Of a stretch of 64,000 nt of DNA, positions 16,529 to 25,611 are shown one piece after another (the stretch's first letter is position 1; each line of letters opens with the position of its first letter). A program made the translations under genes and the position numbers. The stretch lies in contig CP053449.1 of NCBI GenBank assembly GCA_013285465.1, forward strand, positions 2,008,735 through 2,072,734, given 5' to 3'. A model generated the notes under the pieces. It was not told where the DNA came from. It made no database searches and was given only the letters and a program-made list of their open reading frames with translations. This stretch comes from Pseudomonadota bacterium (GTDB lineage: Bacteria; Pseudomonadota; Alphaproteobacteria; Micavibrionales; CSBR16-224).

Positions 16529-19500
16529 ATGCCCAAACGTCAGGATATATCCTCCATCGCCGTCATCGGCGCAGGCCCCATCGTTATCGGTCAGGCCTGT
16601 GAATTCGATTATTCCGGTGTACAGGCCTGTAAGGCACTGAAAGAAGAAGGCTACCGCGTTATTCTGATCAATTCCAATCCCGCCACCATTATGACCGACC
16701 CTTCCCTTGCGGATGCCACCTATATCGAGCCGATTACCGCCGATATCGTTGCCCGCATTCTGGAGAAGGAAAAGCCCGATGTGCTGCTGCCGACCATGGG
16801 CGGACAGACCGCGCTGAATACTGCGCTGGAGCTTTACGATAACGGCACATTGGACAAGCTGGGTATTTCCCTGATCGGGGCACAGCCTGATGCCATCCGT
16901 CTTGCGGAAGACCGGAGACTGTTCCGCGAATGTATCGAAAAAATGGGATATATCAGCCCGATAAGCGAAATTGCCCGCGGACTTGACGAGGCCATGGCGG
17001 CCTTAGATAAAGTCGGCCTGCCCGCCATTATCCGCCCCTCTTTTACACTGGGCGGCACCGGCGGCGGTATTGCCTATAACCGCGACGAATATCTGTATAT
17101 CGTCCAGCAGGGTCTGAAAGCCTCACCGGTTAATGAAATCCTGATTGAACAATCGGTGCTGGGCTGGAAAGAATATGAGATGGAGGTCATCCGCGACAAA
17201 AATGACAATTGCGCGATTATCTGCTCCATCGAAAATATTGATCCGATGGGCGTGCATACCGGCGATTCCGTGACCGTCGCCCCTGCCCTGACGCTGACGG
17301 ATAAGGAATACCAGATCATGCGCCGCGCCTCGATCGATGTGCTACGCGGTATCGGCGTTGAAACCGGCGGTGCGAATGTGCAATTCGCCGTCAATCCCGC
17401 AGACGGTCAATTGGTGATTATCGAGATGAATCCGCGCGTCAGCCGTTCCTCCGCCCTTGCCTCCAAGGCAACAGGCTATCCGATTGCCCGCATTGCCGCC
17501 AAACTTGCCGTCGGCTATACGCTGGACGAGCTGCAAAACGACATTACCGAAGTGACCCCGGCCTCGTTCGAACCGTCGATTGACTATGTCGTCACAAAAA
17601 TTCCGCGTTTCGCCTTCGAAAAATTCCCCGGTGCCGAGCGCATCCTCAGTACCGCGATGAAATCCGTCGGTGAAGCCATGGGCATCGGCAGCTGTTTTGC
17701 CGAATCCCTGCAAAAAGCATTATGCTCGCTGGAAACCGGACTGACAGGTCTGGATGATCTGGATTTGAACCCCGATAAAACACGCGAAATGCATCCGCAG
17801 CATATTCTTGCCGCCTTATCAACGCCGCGTCCTGACCGTCTGCTGGTGATTGCGCAGGCCTTCCGTCACGGTTTTTCGGTCGCGGATATTCACGATGCCT
17901 GCAGTTTTGATCCCTGGTTCCTGCGCCAGATCGAAGAGCTTGTCAAAACGGAACAGAACATCAGGGCAAACGGTCTGCCTGCGGCGGATGACCGCGCCGG
18001 ATGGCATGCGCTGAAACATGCGGGTTTTTCCGATATGCGCCTTGCCACGCTGTCCGGTAAAAACGAAACGGATATTATGGCGCTACGCAAACAGGCCGGT
18101 ATTGTGCCTGTTTTCCACCGCGTCGATACTTGCGCCGCCGAATTTCCGAGCCAGACGGCCTATTTCTATTCCTGCTACAGCCCTGCGGCAGCACTTGCCG
18201 CACCGCAATGCGAGGCCCTGCCGACAGACCGTAAAAAGGTCGTTATTCTGGGCAGCGGTCCCAACCGTATCGGGCAGGGCATTGAATTTGACTATTGCTG
18301 TGTCCATGCCGCCTATGCGCTGGAAAAAATGGGGATTGAAAGCATCATGGTCAATTGCAATCCGGAAACGGTTTCGACTGATTACGATACGTCCGACCGT
18401 TTGTATTTCGAACCGCTAAGCTTTGAGCATGTCATGAATATCATCGACAGTGAAAAGCAGAATGGCGAAGTGCTGGGCGTGATTGTGCAGCTGGGCGGGC
18501 AAACGCCGCTGAAACTGTGCGAAGCGCTGGAACAGGCCGGTGTCACGGTACTGGGCACGGCGCCTGATGTCATCGACCTTGCCGAAGACCGCAAAAGATT
18601 CCAGAAACTGCTGCAGGATACGGGGCTGCGCCAGCCGCCGAACGGCACCGCGACCACACGCGACGAGGCTTTGGCAATTGCCGGGAAGATCGGTTATCCG
18701 GTGATTATCCGCCCCTCCTATGTGCTGGGCGGCGAGCGGATGCGCATTGCCTATGAAGCCGGACAGATCGAAGAATATATTGATGCCGCCGCCGAAATTT
18801 CCGGCAAATCCCCCGTGCTGATAGACAAATATATGCAGCATGCGATCGAGGTGGATGTTGACGCCTTATGCGATGGCGAGGATGTGCATATCGCCGGTGT
18901 CATGGAACATATTGAAGAAGCCGGCATCCATTCCGGCGACAGCGTCTGTGCATTGCCGCCTTATTCCCTGAAGGAAAATGTGATGATCGATTTGATGGAT
19001 CAGACCATTACGCTGGCCAAGGCGCTGAACATCAAAGGGCTGCTGAATATCCAGTTCGTTGTGCGCGAAAGCCGTGATCCGTCAAATCTGGACGCTTATG
19101 AGATTCTGGTGCTGGAGGTCAACCCGCGCGCTTCCCGTACCGTACCTTTTGTTGCCAAGGCGACAGGTGTGCCGCTGCCGCAGCTGGCCACCCGTATCAT
19201 GCTGGGAGAAAAAATCGACAAGCTGCGCCGTGAAGGTGCCCTGCCCGCCACGCCGCTGACAGGACATGTTGCGGTCAAAGCACCTGTTTTCCCGTTCTCG
19301 CGCTTTCCCGGTGTGGATGTTGTACTGGGGCCGGAGATGAAATCAACCGGTGAAAGCATGGGGATCGACCGCAGCTTCCCGCTGGCTTTTGCCAAAGCAC
19401 GCCTTGCCGCAGGATCAAAAATTCCGCTGGAAGGCACAGTCTTTATTTCGGTAAAAGACAAGGATAAGTCACGCATTGTGCCGCTGGCGGCAAAATTGCA

Positions 19501-19861
19501 GGATCTTGGCTTTAAAATTGTCGCCACCGGCGGTACGGCACAGTTTTTGGTGGATGCCGGATTGCGAGCCTATAAAATCAACAAAGTCCATGAAGGCCAG
19601 CCGCATGTGATTGACGCCATGATCAACGGCGATATCTGCATGATGCTGAACACCACACAAGGCCCGCGCGCCGTCACTGACAGCTTTGACTTGCGCCGCG
19701 GCGCGCTTCATAATAAAATACCTTATTACACGACGATTTCGGGTGCACGGGCCGCCGTCGAAGCGATTTCAGCGCTGAAAAGCGGTCAGTCATTCGGTAT
19801 CGTTCCCCTGCAGGATTATATGAAGCGTGAGAAAGATACCGGCTGCGATGTCGCCGCCTGA
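16529..19861 (+). CDS. carB: carbamoyl-phosphate synthase large subunit
   Basis: This 1110-residue subunit makes carbamoyl phosphate from bicarbonate, ammonia and two ATP. Two homologous synthetase halves are seen. The first starts [21 protein letters not shown] and has [14 protein letters not shown]. The second starts [20 protein letters not shown] and has [13 protein letters not shown]. The C-terminal allosteric MGS-like domain ([31 protein letters not shown]) is present. I chose the ATG at 16529 ([12 protein letters not shown]) because GGGAGAG lies 4 bases upstream; the frame is open to 16490. It is somewhat longer than the E. coli enzyme (1073). It lies downstream of carA but separated by two membrane-protein genes, and upstream of greA. 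Confidence 0.97.
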   Translation: MPKRQDISSIAVIGAGPIVIGQACEFDYSGVQACKALKEEGYRVILINSNPATIMTDPSLADATYIEPITADIVARILEKEKPDVLLPTMGGQTALNTALELYDNGTLDKLGISLIGAQPDAIRLAEDRRLFRECIEKMGYISPISEIARGLDEAMAALDKVGLPAIIRPSFTLGGTGGGIAYNRDEYLYIVQQGLKASPVNEILIEQSVLGWKEYEMEVIRDKNDNCAIICSIENIDPMGVHTGDSVTVAPALTLTDKEYQIMRRASIDVLRGIGVETGGANVQFAVNPADGQLVIIEMNPRVSRSSALASKATGYPIARIAAKLAVGYTLDELQNDITEVTPASFEPSIDYVVTKIPRFAFEKFPGAERILSTAMKSVGEAMGIGSCFAESLQKALCSLETGLTGLDDLDLNPDKTREMHPQHILAALSTPRPDRLLVIAQAFRHGFSVADIHDACSFDPWFLRQIEELVKTEQNIRANGLPAADDRAGWHALKHAGFSDMRLATLSGKNETDIMALRKQAGIVPVFHRVDTCAAEFPSQTAYFYSCYSPAAALAAPQCEALPTDRKKVVILGSGPNRIGQGIEFDYCCVHAAYALEKMGIESIMVNCNPETVSTDYDTSDRLYFEPLSFEHVMNIIDSEKQNGEVLGVIVQLGGQTPLKLCEALEQAGVTVLGTAPDVIDLAEDRKRFQKLLQDTGLRQPPNGTATTRDEALAIAGKIGYPVIIRPSYVLGGERMRIAYEAGQIEEYIDAAAEISGKSPVLIDKYMQHAIEVDVDALCDGEDVHIAGVMEHIEEAGIHSGDSVCALPPYSLKENVMIDLMDQTITLAKALNIKGLLNIQFVVRESRDPSNLDAYEILVLEVNPRASRTVPFVAKATGVPLPQLATRIMLGEKIDKLRREGALPATPLTGHVAVKAPVFPFSRFPGVDVVLGPEMKSTGESMGIDRSFPLAFAKARLAAGSKIPLEGTVFISVKDKDKSRIVPLAAKLQDLGFKIVATGGTAQFLVDAGLRAYKINKVHEGQPHVIDAMINGDICMMLNTTQGPRAVTDSFDLRRGALHNKIPYYTTISGARAAVEAISALKSGQSFGIVPLQDYMKREKDTGCDVAA

Positions 19862-19901
19862 AATTGTCGTATTCCAAAAAAAAAACACCGGAGTTAAAAA
19901 A

Positions 19902-20375
19902 ATGGACAAAATGCCCATTACCACCACAGGCTATCAACAGCTGGAAGCCGAGCTGAAAAGACTGAAAAGCGAAGAGCGCCCGGCGATTATCGAGGCGATT
20001 TCCGCTGCCCGTGAACACGGCGATTTATCGGAGAATGCCGAATATCACTCCGCCCGTGAAAAACAGAGTTTTATTGAAGGCCGCATTGCCGATCTGGAAG
20101 ATAAAATGGCGCGCGCCGAAATCATTGATCCGAAAAAAATCGCCGGTGATACGGTGAAATTCAGTGCCACGATCCATGTCGTTGATGAAGATACGGAAGA
20201 AGAGCTGACCTATCAAATCGTCGGGGAATACGAAGCCGATATCGACAAAAATATGCTATCCTTGTCCGCGCCGCTGTCACGCGCCCTGATCGGAAAACGA
20301 GTCGGCGACAGTGTCGAGGTGACAACACCAAAAGGCAGTAAAGCCTACGAAATTCTGGGCATATCCTACCAATAG
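19902..20375 (+). CDS. greA: transcription elongation factor GreA
   Basis: This 157-residue protein rescues backtracked RNA polymerase by stimulating transcript cleavage. The N-terminal coiled coil contains GYQQLEAELKRLKSEERP and the acidic tip region DLSENAEYHSAREKQ with its conserved acidic residues. The C-terminal FKBP-like domain ends with ALIGKRVGDSVEV and KAYEILGI. The start at ATG 19902 (MDKMPITTTGYQ) has a CGGAG ribosome-binding site. The frame is open upstream to 19827, inside carB, which is not homologous. The carB-greA order is common in alphaproteobacteria. Confidence 0.96.
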   Translation: MDKMPITTTGYQQLEAELKRLKSEERPAIIEAISAAREHGDLSENAEYHSAREKQSFIEGRIADLEDKMARAEIIDPKKIAGDTVKFSATIHVVDEDTEEELTYQIVGEYEADIDKNMLSLSAPLSRALIGKRVGDSVEVTTPKGSKAYEILGISYQ

Positions 20376-20415
20376 CTGTCCTGCTATCCCTGCAAAAAAA
20401 CGGAAAGACGCTTCG

Positions 20416-20862
20416 ATGACCGCCCATTTTTGGTTTATTTACGCTTTATCCGCCGCTGTTATGTGGGGACTGGGCTATGTGATATCGGAAAAACTGCTGC
20501 GTATCGGCATGACGCCCGCCTTTATGATGGTGATTTCCAATATCGTGATGCTGCCCTTCCTAATTGGCATGACCGCCTATATGGATGCCGGAAAAGGCCA
20601 ATTGCAATTATTCTTATCCAGCAAAGAAATGATCGCGCTGACGCTGTTCATGGGCGCGCTGATTATCGGTGGAAATCTGCTGATTTTAACCAGTATTCAG
20701 GAAAAAAACGCCACCCTCGCCAGCCTGATCGAGATTACCTATCCGATTTTCACCTGCCTGTTTGCCTGGATATTCCTGAAAGAAACGCAAGTGAACTGGG
20801 CGCAGGCCGCAGGCGGGGTGCTGATCTTCTCCGGCGTTTGTCTGATCTATCTAAAATCCTGA
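20416..20862 (+). CDS. EamA-like (DMT superfamily) small membrane protein
   Basis: This 148-residue protein has about five hydrophobic helices: FWFIYALSAAVMWGLGYVI at the start, FMMVISNIVMLPFLIGMTAY, MIALTLFMGALIIGGNLLIL, LIEITYPIFTCLFAWIFLKE and AAGGVLIFSGVCLIYLKS. The pattern, with TYPIFTCLFAWIFLKE before the last helix, is that of one EamA repeat of the drug/metabolite transporter superfamily. Full-length members have two repeats, so this single-repeat form may work as a dimer. A GGAAAG site precedes the ATG. It follows greA by 40 bases on the same strand. Substrate unknown. Confidence 0.8.
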   Translation: MTAHFWFIYALSAAVMWGLGYVISEKLLRIGMTPAFMMVISNIVMLPFLIGMTAYMDAGKGQLQLFLSSKEMIALTLFMGALIIGGNLLILTSIQEKNATLASLIEITYPIFTCLFAWIFLKETQVNWAQAAGGVLIFSGVCLIYLKS

Positions 20863-20879
20863 CATTATCCATAAATCTA

Positions 20880-20920
20880 TTGACATAATCTTAATATTTT
20901 GTTAAGGTATGGGCTATTAT
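20880..20920 (+). promoter_or_regulatory. promoter region with perfect CtrA box, three-paralogue cluster
   Basis: A TTAA-N7-TTAA motif, the CtrA consensus, lies at 20891-20905. TTGACA is at 20880-20885 and TATTAT at 20915-20920. If TATTAT is the -10 element, the box lies at about -36 to -22, where CtrA activates in Caulobacter; if TTGACA with TAAGGT (20903-20908) is used, the box covers the -10 region. A short hairpin (20921-20948) follows in the leader. Confidence 0.6.
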
Positions 20921-20985
20921 CCTGCCGTTCCCTCTATACGGATACAGGCGGAAAATGGCGATTTTTATAAAGGGTGGTGTGAAAT

Positions 20986-21753
20986 ATGTCGGAGAATACC
21001 AGAATCAATCTGAAACATTATATCGGGAAACCGTTTCGCAGCGATGCTTTCGCGATTGTCACGGCGATTGCGCTTGGTATCGGCGGCGGTACCGGCATTG
21101 GTGTCGGGTTGCACAATGTACTGGACACCGCGCCGGATCTGGACGGTACGGCGCAACAGGAAACCGCCTTTCAGGAGCTTTCTGCAGAGATCAGCGCCAT
21201 CGGCCTTGAGAAGGCGCAAATCGAAATAGCCCAGAAACAACATGAGCTCGGTGTTCTCAAAGGAACACTGACAGGTGATGCCGCAACCGAATCCGCAGAT
21301 GCCGTTGCCCAAATGCAAAAAGACCTCGCACTGCAAAGCTACGGCACATTGCTTGATCTTTTCAATCACGGCACGCAAGGCGCGGAAGCTGATGTGTCCG
21401 AGGCGCAATTTGTCGAACTCGCACAAGCTTTCGAGAAAACCGCCGGTTCAACAGAAGCTTTCGGTCTGGAACTGAATGCCGATAACGCCGCCTATCTGGA
21501 TGAGGCCCGCATCGAAGCGGCAAAAGACGGCGAACTGACAGGCAACCCCGTTGCGGATGCGCAGGTTATTCACGCCAACATGAAATCCTCGGCAGAAAAT
21601 CCGGAAGTTCTTGGCGGCTTTGCCGGTATGATATCAGGCATCGGTTTGATGTTTCTGATGCTGTTTGCCGGAATGGATCGCCTGCAAGACTGGAGCTATG
21701 AAGACAAGCGCGTGGCACGCCGCCCGAAGAAACAAAAAGGCCTGAACCACTAA
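20986..21753 (+). CDS. two-helix membrane protein of unknown family, paralogue 1 of 3
   Basis: The protein has 255 residues. Residues 7-18 read INLKHYIGKPFR, a motif shared by all three tandem copies. A Gly-rich transmembrane helix follows (about 22-43). The 160-residue middle part is polar and probably helical, with IEIAQKQHELG, FVELAQAFE and the conserved AAYLDEAR. A second hydrophobic helix (about 203-226) precedes a basic tail ending LNH. The predicted topology is a hairpin with both ends in the cytoplasm and a large extracytoplasmic domain. I know no family for it. An AAGGGTGGTG site precedes the ATG, and a CtrA box lies about 80 bases upstream. Copies 2 and 3 follow within 21 and 30 bases. 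Confidence 0.8.
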   Translation: MSENTRINLKHYIGKPFRSDAFAIVTAIALGIGGGTGIGVGLHNVLDTAPDLDGTAQQETAFQELSAEISAIGLEKAQIEIAQKQHELGVLKGTLTGDAATESADAVAQMQKDLALQSYGTLLDLFNHGTQGAEADVSEAQFVELAQAFEKTAGSTEAFGLELNADNAAYLDEARIEAAKDGELTGNPVADAQVIHANMKSSAENPEVLGGFAGMISGIGLMFLMLFAGMDRLQDWSYEDKRVARRPKKQKGLNH

Positions 21754-21774
21754 CCTGAAAAAAACGGAACAAAG

Positions 21775-22545
21775 ATGAGCACAGATAACACTCTCATCAA
21801 TCTGAAACATTATATCGGGAAACCGTTCCGCAACGATGCCGTCGCGTTTGTAACGGGTGCGGTCGTGGTTCTGGGTGGTGCCATCGGTACGGGCATCGGC
21901 ATTCATTCCGCCTTGGATAACGCGCCGGACGCAACCGGAACCGCTTTGCAGGAAACCGCCTATCAGGAAGCGCTCGGCAGTATTAATGCGCTTGATCTAA
22001 AACAGACCCAGATTGAAATCGCCCAGAAACAGCATGATTTGAACGTTCTGGACGGGACATTAACAGGCGATGCCATTGCCGCAGACGAGCGCAATCTGCG
22101 CAAAATGAATGAAGATTTTGCCTTTGAAAGCCACCGCACACTGGTCGGTTTATTTAATGCCGGTGAACCGGGGCAAGAGGCGGACATCTCAGAACAGCAA
22201 TTCGTGGAACTGGCAAAAGTTTTTGAAGATAAAATCGGCGGAATTGAAGGCTCCGGTCTGACAATTGATGCGGATAATGCCGCCTATCTTGACGAAGCGC
22301 GTGTGGATATGGCGGAGGATGGCGATATTACCGGCAATCCGGTCATTGATGCGCAAACGCTGAGCGACAAGATGGAAAGTATGAGCGAAGACCCTGCCGG
22401 GCTCGGCGTACTTGGCGGGTTCGTGACACTGATCGCCCTGTTATTCGCAAGTATCGGCGCCTACACCAAGCTTGAAGACTGGTCATTCGAAAGCAAACGC
22501 GTTGAACGCCGCCGCCCGAAAAAGACCAAGGGTATCAATCATTAA
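21775..22545 (+). CDS. two-helix membrane protein of unknown family, paralogue 2 of 3
   Basis: This 256-residue protein is collinear with its neighbours: INLKHYIGKPFRNDA near residue 8, a first Gly-rich helix (about 23-44), the middle domain with IEIAQKQHDLN, EQQFVELAKVFE and DADNAAYLDEARVDMAEDG, a second helix (about 205-227, LGGFVTLIALLFASIGAY) and a basic tail ending KKTKGINH. It is closer to copy 1 than to copy 3. It has no promoter of its own that I can see in the 21-base gap, so it is likely co-transcribed with copy 1. Function unknown. Confidence 0.8.
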   Translation: MSTDNTLINLKHYIGKPFRNDAVAFVTGAVVVLGGAIGTGIGIHSALDNAPDATGTALQETAYQEALGSINALDLKQTQIEIAQKQHDLNVLDGTLTGDAIAADERNLRKMNEDFAFESHRTLVGLFNAGEPGQEADISEQQFVELAKVFEDKIGGIEGSGLTIDADNAAYLDEARVDMAEDGDITGNPVIDAQTLSDKMESMSEDPAGLGVLGGFVTLIALLFASIGAYTKLEDWSFESKRVERRRPKKTKGINH

Positions 22546-22575
22546 ACAATAGATGAGCTATAAGGATGGCATATT

Positions 22576-23340
22576 ATGGCGGATGAAAATACACGTATTA
22601 ATCTGAAACATTATATCGGCAAACCGTTCCGCAGTGACGCTTTCGCTATTTTGACGGCACTCGGCGTGGCACTGGGAGGCGGGATCACTGTCGGCAGCAA
22701 TGTCACTGACAATCAAACAGCTTCCCCTGACACGGACGGCACCGCACAGCAAGACGCTGCCTATCAGAACGTCTTGGACGGTATCACCACACTGGAAGAA
22801 GGGAAAACCGCGCTGAAAATCGCCCAAAAGAGACATGAACTCGGCAGTCTGACCGGTGATTTATCAGGTGATGCGCTAAATGAATCCTCCCGCGAAATCG
22901 GCACCATGCAACGCAATTTTTCTTTTCAGGGACAAAGCGTACTCATGGATATGCTGACGCATGGTGCGGCAGGCAGCGAAGCAGATATTGCTGAAAATAA
23001 AGTCGTGGAACTGGCAAATCTTTTCACAGAAAAAGTCGGTTCCACCTCTGATTTCGGCGTACCGCTTTCCGTTGATAAAATCGCCTATCTGGATGAGGCG
23101 CGGCAGGCGATGGGCAAAGACGGTTTTTCCAACAATCCGGTGAAAGACCTGCAAAAACTTGACTCAGAGATGAAAAGCCAGCTTTCCGCTGCCGGTGATG
23201 CGGGATTTTTCTCCGGTGCCGGCACATTTTTTGGTCTGATGCTGATGCTGGCAATCGGCGTGACAAAACTGGAGCACTGGGGAAAATACGAGCCGCGCCG
23301 CGTTCCGGCGCGCGCCAAAAAGAAATCCGTTAATCACTGA
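22576..23340 (+). CDS. two-helix membrane protein of unknown family, paralogue 3 of 3
   Basis: The protein has 254 residues with the same plan: INLKHYIGKPFRSDAFAIL at residue 8, a first hydrophobic segment (about 23-40), the middle domain with LKIAQKRHELG, ENKVVELANLFTEK and DKIAYLDEARQAMGKDG, a second helix (about 205-228) and a basic tail ending KKKSVNH. It is the most diverged copy, and lacks the extra Gly-rich half of helix 1. An AAGGATGG ribosome-binding site precedes the ATG. The stop is only 4 bases from the end of the convergent MORN-repeat gene. Function unknown. Confidence 0.8.
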   Translation: MADENTRINLKHYIGKPFRSDAFAILTALGVALGGGITVGSNVTDNQTASPDTDGTAQQDAAYQNVLDGITTLEEGKTALKIAQKRHELGSLTGDLSGDALNESSREIGTMQRNFSFQGQSVLMDMLTHGAAGSEADIAENKVVELANLFTEKVGSTSDFGVPLSVDKIAYLDEARQAMGKDGFSNNPVKDLQKLDSEMKSQLSAAGDAGFFSGAGTFFGLMLMLAIGVTKLEHWGKYEPRRVPARAKKKSVNH

Positions 23341-23344
23341 TTTT

Positions 23345-24031
23345 CTATTGCGGGCTTAAGTTCTGCTGCGGCACGCCGTTGATGAAAGTCGTCTGTTTTG
23401 TGACATTCCCTGCCGGATCCCATGTTGTCAGTGTGCCGTGTTCCAGATCATTGCGGTAAGCCCCTTCAGCCAGTTTCTGGCCGTTCGGATACCATGACAC
23501 AAATTTACCGTGCTGTTTACCCTCTGAAAATTCCGCCTCAAGCCGTTTTTGGCCGTTCACATGCCATTCCAGCGCCGTGCCGTCCAGTTTGCCGTTTTTA
23601 TAGGGTGTTTCCGCAATTTTTTTACCGTCATTATTCCACATTGTTTCCGTGCCGTGCGGCAGACCGTTTTTCATCTCCGACTCAATCAGCTTATGTTCGT
23701 CCTGATCCCAATAGGTCAGCAGACCGTTCTGTACGCCGTTTTCCCAGTAAGACTGCATCTTTTTGTGACCATTGGCATAGCGTTCGATATAATCACCGTT
23801 GATTTCCCCGTCCTTGATATGCATTTCAACGCTTATGCCCGTTGCTTCATTATTAACTCTGTATTCCCCGGTATAGGGTTTGTCCGCTCCGGGTTTGTAG
23901 AGCTTTCCGGCACGTTTTTCAATGCTGTAGATGATCTCTTCTTCGGCAAAGGCGGGGGACGCAAAACCGCAGAAAAAATACACAGACAGCAAAACCGCCA
24001 GACTTAAAACGCGCATCTTCAGATATTTCAT
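23345..24031 (-). CDS. exported MORN-repeat (MORN_2, YwqK-like) protein
   Basis: This 228-residue protein has an N-terminal signal peptide (hydrophobic residues 8-28, probable cleavage after ASPAFA) and then about six MORN_2-type repeats of roughly 22 residues. Each has the pattern NGxxxxxxxYxNGxxxGxxxxWxxxGxK, for example YANGHKKMQSYWENGVQNG and WYPNGQKLAEGAYRNDLEHG. Such proteins are often annotated 'toxin-antitoxin system YwqK family antitoxin', but that name is poorly grounded and no toxin gene is adjacent. A second ATG at residue 6 could also be the start. Likely periplasmic; role unknown. Confidence 0.8.
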   Translation of the reverse strand: MKYLKMRVLSLAVLLSVYFFCGFASPAFAEEEIIYSIEKRAGKLYKPGADKPYTGEYRVNNEATGISVEMHIKDGEINGDYIERYANGHKKMQSYWENGVQNGLLTYWDQDEHKLIESEMKNGLPHGTETMWNNDGKKIAETPYKNGKLDGTALEWHVNGQKRLEAEFSEGKQHGKFVSWYPNGQKLAEGAYRNDLEHGTLTTWDPAGNVTKQTTFINGVPQQNLSPQ

Positions 24032-24136
24032 CGCCGCACAATCCTGCTTTTAGGTTTTCTCTATCAGTTTTTTCCGTCCTATCCTATCATTATAGCAGAT
24101 TTTCAAATCCATAAAAAACAGGTTCCTGCAAAAGCA

Positions 24137-24376
24137 ATGAATATTCTGGCCTTCATCCTTATCTCCCTTTTTCTCGGCGGTTTATATTTTTTTCTGGGAC
24201 GCGTTATTCTGGACGGGTTAAAGACCGGAAAAATCCGTCATACCGACAGCAAAAGCCTGTGTGACAAAGCCAAAAACCCCGCCGGATACTGGCTTTTAAT
24301 TCTGTGGTTTGCCGTCATTATGCTTTTTTGCCTGATTGCATGGCTGAAGGTGCTGTTCAGAGTTTTATTAGGCTGA
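24137..24376 (+). CDS. small two-helix membrane protein, unknown
   Basis: This 79-residue protein has hydrophobic helices at about residues 3-25 (ILAFILISLFLGGLYFFLG) and 50-75 (YWLLILWFAVIMLFCLIAWL) joined by a polar loop (DGLKTGKIRHTDSKSLCDKAKNP). The second half of the loop plus helix resembles small DUF-type proteins seen beside housekeeping genes, but I cannot name the family. The ribosome-binding site is weak. It precedes ald by 103 bases on the same strand. Confidence 0.5.
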   Translation: MNILAFILISLFLGGLYFFLGRVILDGLKTGKIRHTDSKSLCDKAKNPAGYWLLILWFAVIMLFCLIAWLKVLFRVLLG

Positions 24377-24479
24377 AACACACTGATTTTTCACCATCTG
24401 AAAACAATTGCACTCCCCGTATTTTTCGGCTAAACCTTGTTTATCTTTTATACCATCTTTGCGCAAAGGAGAGATTGCC

Positions 24480-25598
24480 ATGCTGATCGGTGTACCCAAG
24501 GAAGTGAAAACGCAAGAGTACCGCGTCGGATTGCTGCCGGCATCGGTGCGTGAATTTATCCGCAGCGGGCATAAAGTTCTGGTCCAGACCGGCGCAGGCG
24601 CCAATGTCCATGCCACGGATGAGGATTATAAAGCCGCAGGCGCAGAAATCGCCCCCGATGCGGCAACCGTCTTTGCCAAAGCCGATATGATTATCAAGGT
24701 CAAAGAGCCGCAGCCGCAGGAATGCGCCATGCTGCGTGAAGGGCAAATCCTGTTTACCTATCTGCATCTTGCCGCCGACCCCGTACAGGCCAAAGGGCTG
24801 ATTGACAGTAAATCCATCGCCATTGCCTATGAAACCGTCACCGGCGCGCATGGCGGCTTGCCGCTGCTGGCACCGATGAGCGAGGTTGCAGGACGGATGA
24901 GCATTCAGGTCGGCAGTTACTTCCTGCAAAAAACGCAAGGCGGCGCGGGTATTCTGATCGGCGGCGTACCGGGCGTGCGTCCCGCCTCTGTTGCCATTAT
25001 CGGCGGCGGTATCGCCGGAACAAATGCCGCAAAAATGGCTGTCGGCATGGGTGCGAATGTCACCATTCTGGAACGCTCGCTTGACCGCATCCGCTATCTG
25101 GATGATCTGTTCGGTTCACAGGCCACTGTGCTGTATTCCACAGCCGATACGGTGGAACAATGTGTTGTGAATGCCGATCTGGTTATCGGTTCGGTTCTGG
25201 TTCCCGGTGCGAAAGCGCCGAAACTTGTCACCCGTGCCATGCTGAAACAGATGCGCCCCAATTCGGTCGTGGTCGATATCGCCATTGATCAGGGCGGATG
25301 TCTGGAAACCAGCCGTCCGACCACGCATGACGAGCCGACCTATCTGGATGAAGGCATCCTGCATTACTGTGTCACCAATATGCCGGGGGCGGTTGCCCTG
25401 ACATCAGCGCAGGCACTGAACAACGCCGTGCTGCCCTATGCGCTGGAACTGGCCAATAAAGGCTGGCAAAAAGCCTTGCAGGATAACAAACATCTGCTGA
25501 ACGGGCTGAACGTCTTCCACGGCAAAATCACCCATGCCGAGGTCGCCCATGATCTGGAGCTGGAATTTTCCGCGCCGGAACAATGCCTCGCAGCCTAA
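24480..25598 (+). CDS. ald: alanine dehydrogenase
   Basis: This 372-residue enzyme interconverts L-alanine and pyruvate plus ammonia with NAD. Seen are the start MLIGVPKEVKTQEYRVGLLP, KVKEPQPQE, the catalytic His in LFTYLHLA, the GGVPGVRP turn and the Rossmann motif IIGGGIAGTNAAKMA, then DQGGCLETSRPTTHDEPTY and the end TNMPGAVALTSAQAL. All are diagnostic for Ald and distinguish it from transhydrogenase PntA. The ATG at 24480 has AAAGGAGAG 5 bases upstream; the open frame to 24408 is rejected. It is convergent with waaA across 13 bases. Confidence 0.95.
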   Translation: MLIGVPKEVKTQEYRVGLLPASVREFIRSGHKVLVQTGAGANVHATDEDYKAAGAEIAPDAATVFAKADMIIKVKEPQPQECAMLREGQILFTYLHLAADPVQAKGLIDSKSIAIAYETVTGAHGGLPLLAPMSEVAGRMSIQVGSYFLQKTQGGAGILIGGVPGVRPASVAIIGGGIAGTNAAKMAVGMGANVTILERSLDRIRYLDDLFGSQATVLYSTADTVEQCVVNADLVIGSVLVPGAKAPKLVTRAMLKQMRPNSVVVDIAIDQGGCLETSRPTTHDEPTYLDEGILHYCVTNMPGAVALTSAQALNNAVLPYALELANKGWQKALQDNKHLLNGLNVFHGKITHAEVAHDLELEFSAPEQCLAA

Positions 25599-25611
25599 AA
25601 CGGCGGCGGGG

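Noticed and set aside
20955-21209. 84-residue frame starting 31 bases before the first two-helix gene
   Set aside because: Overlaps the conserved paralogue in another frame; its ATG lacks a good ribosome-binding site, while the ATG at 20986 has one.
23345-24031. YwqK-type antitoxin of a toxin-antitoxin pair
   Set aside because: MORN_2 repeats alone do not establish this role, the protein has a signal peptide, and no toxin gene is adjacent.
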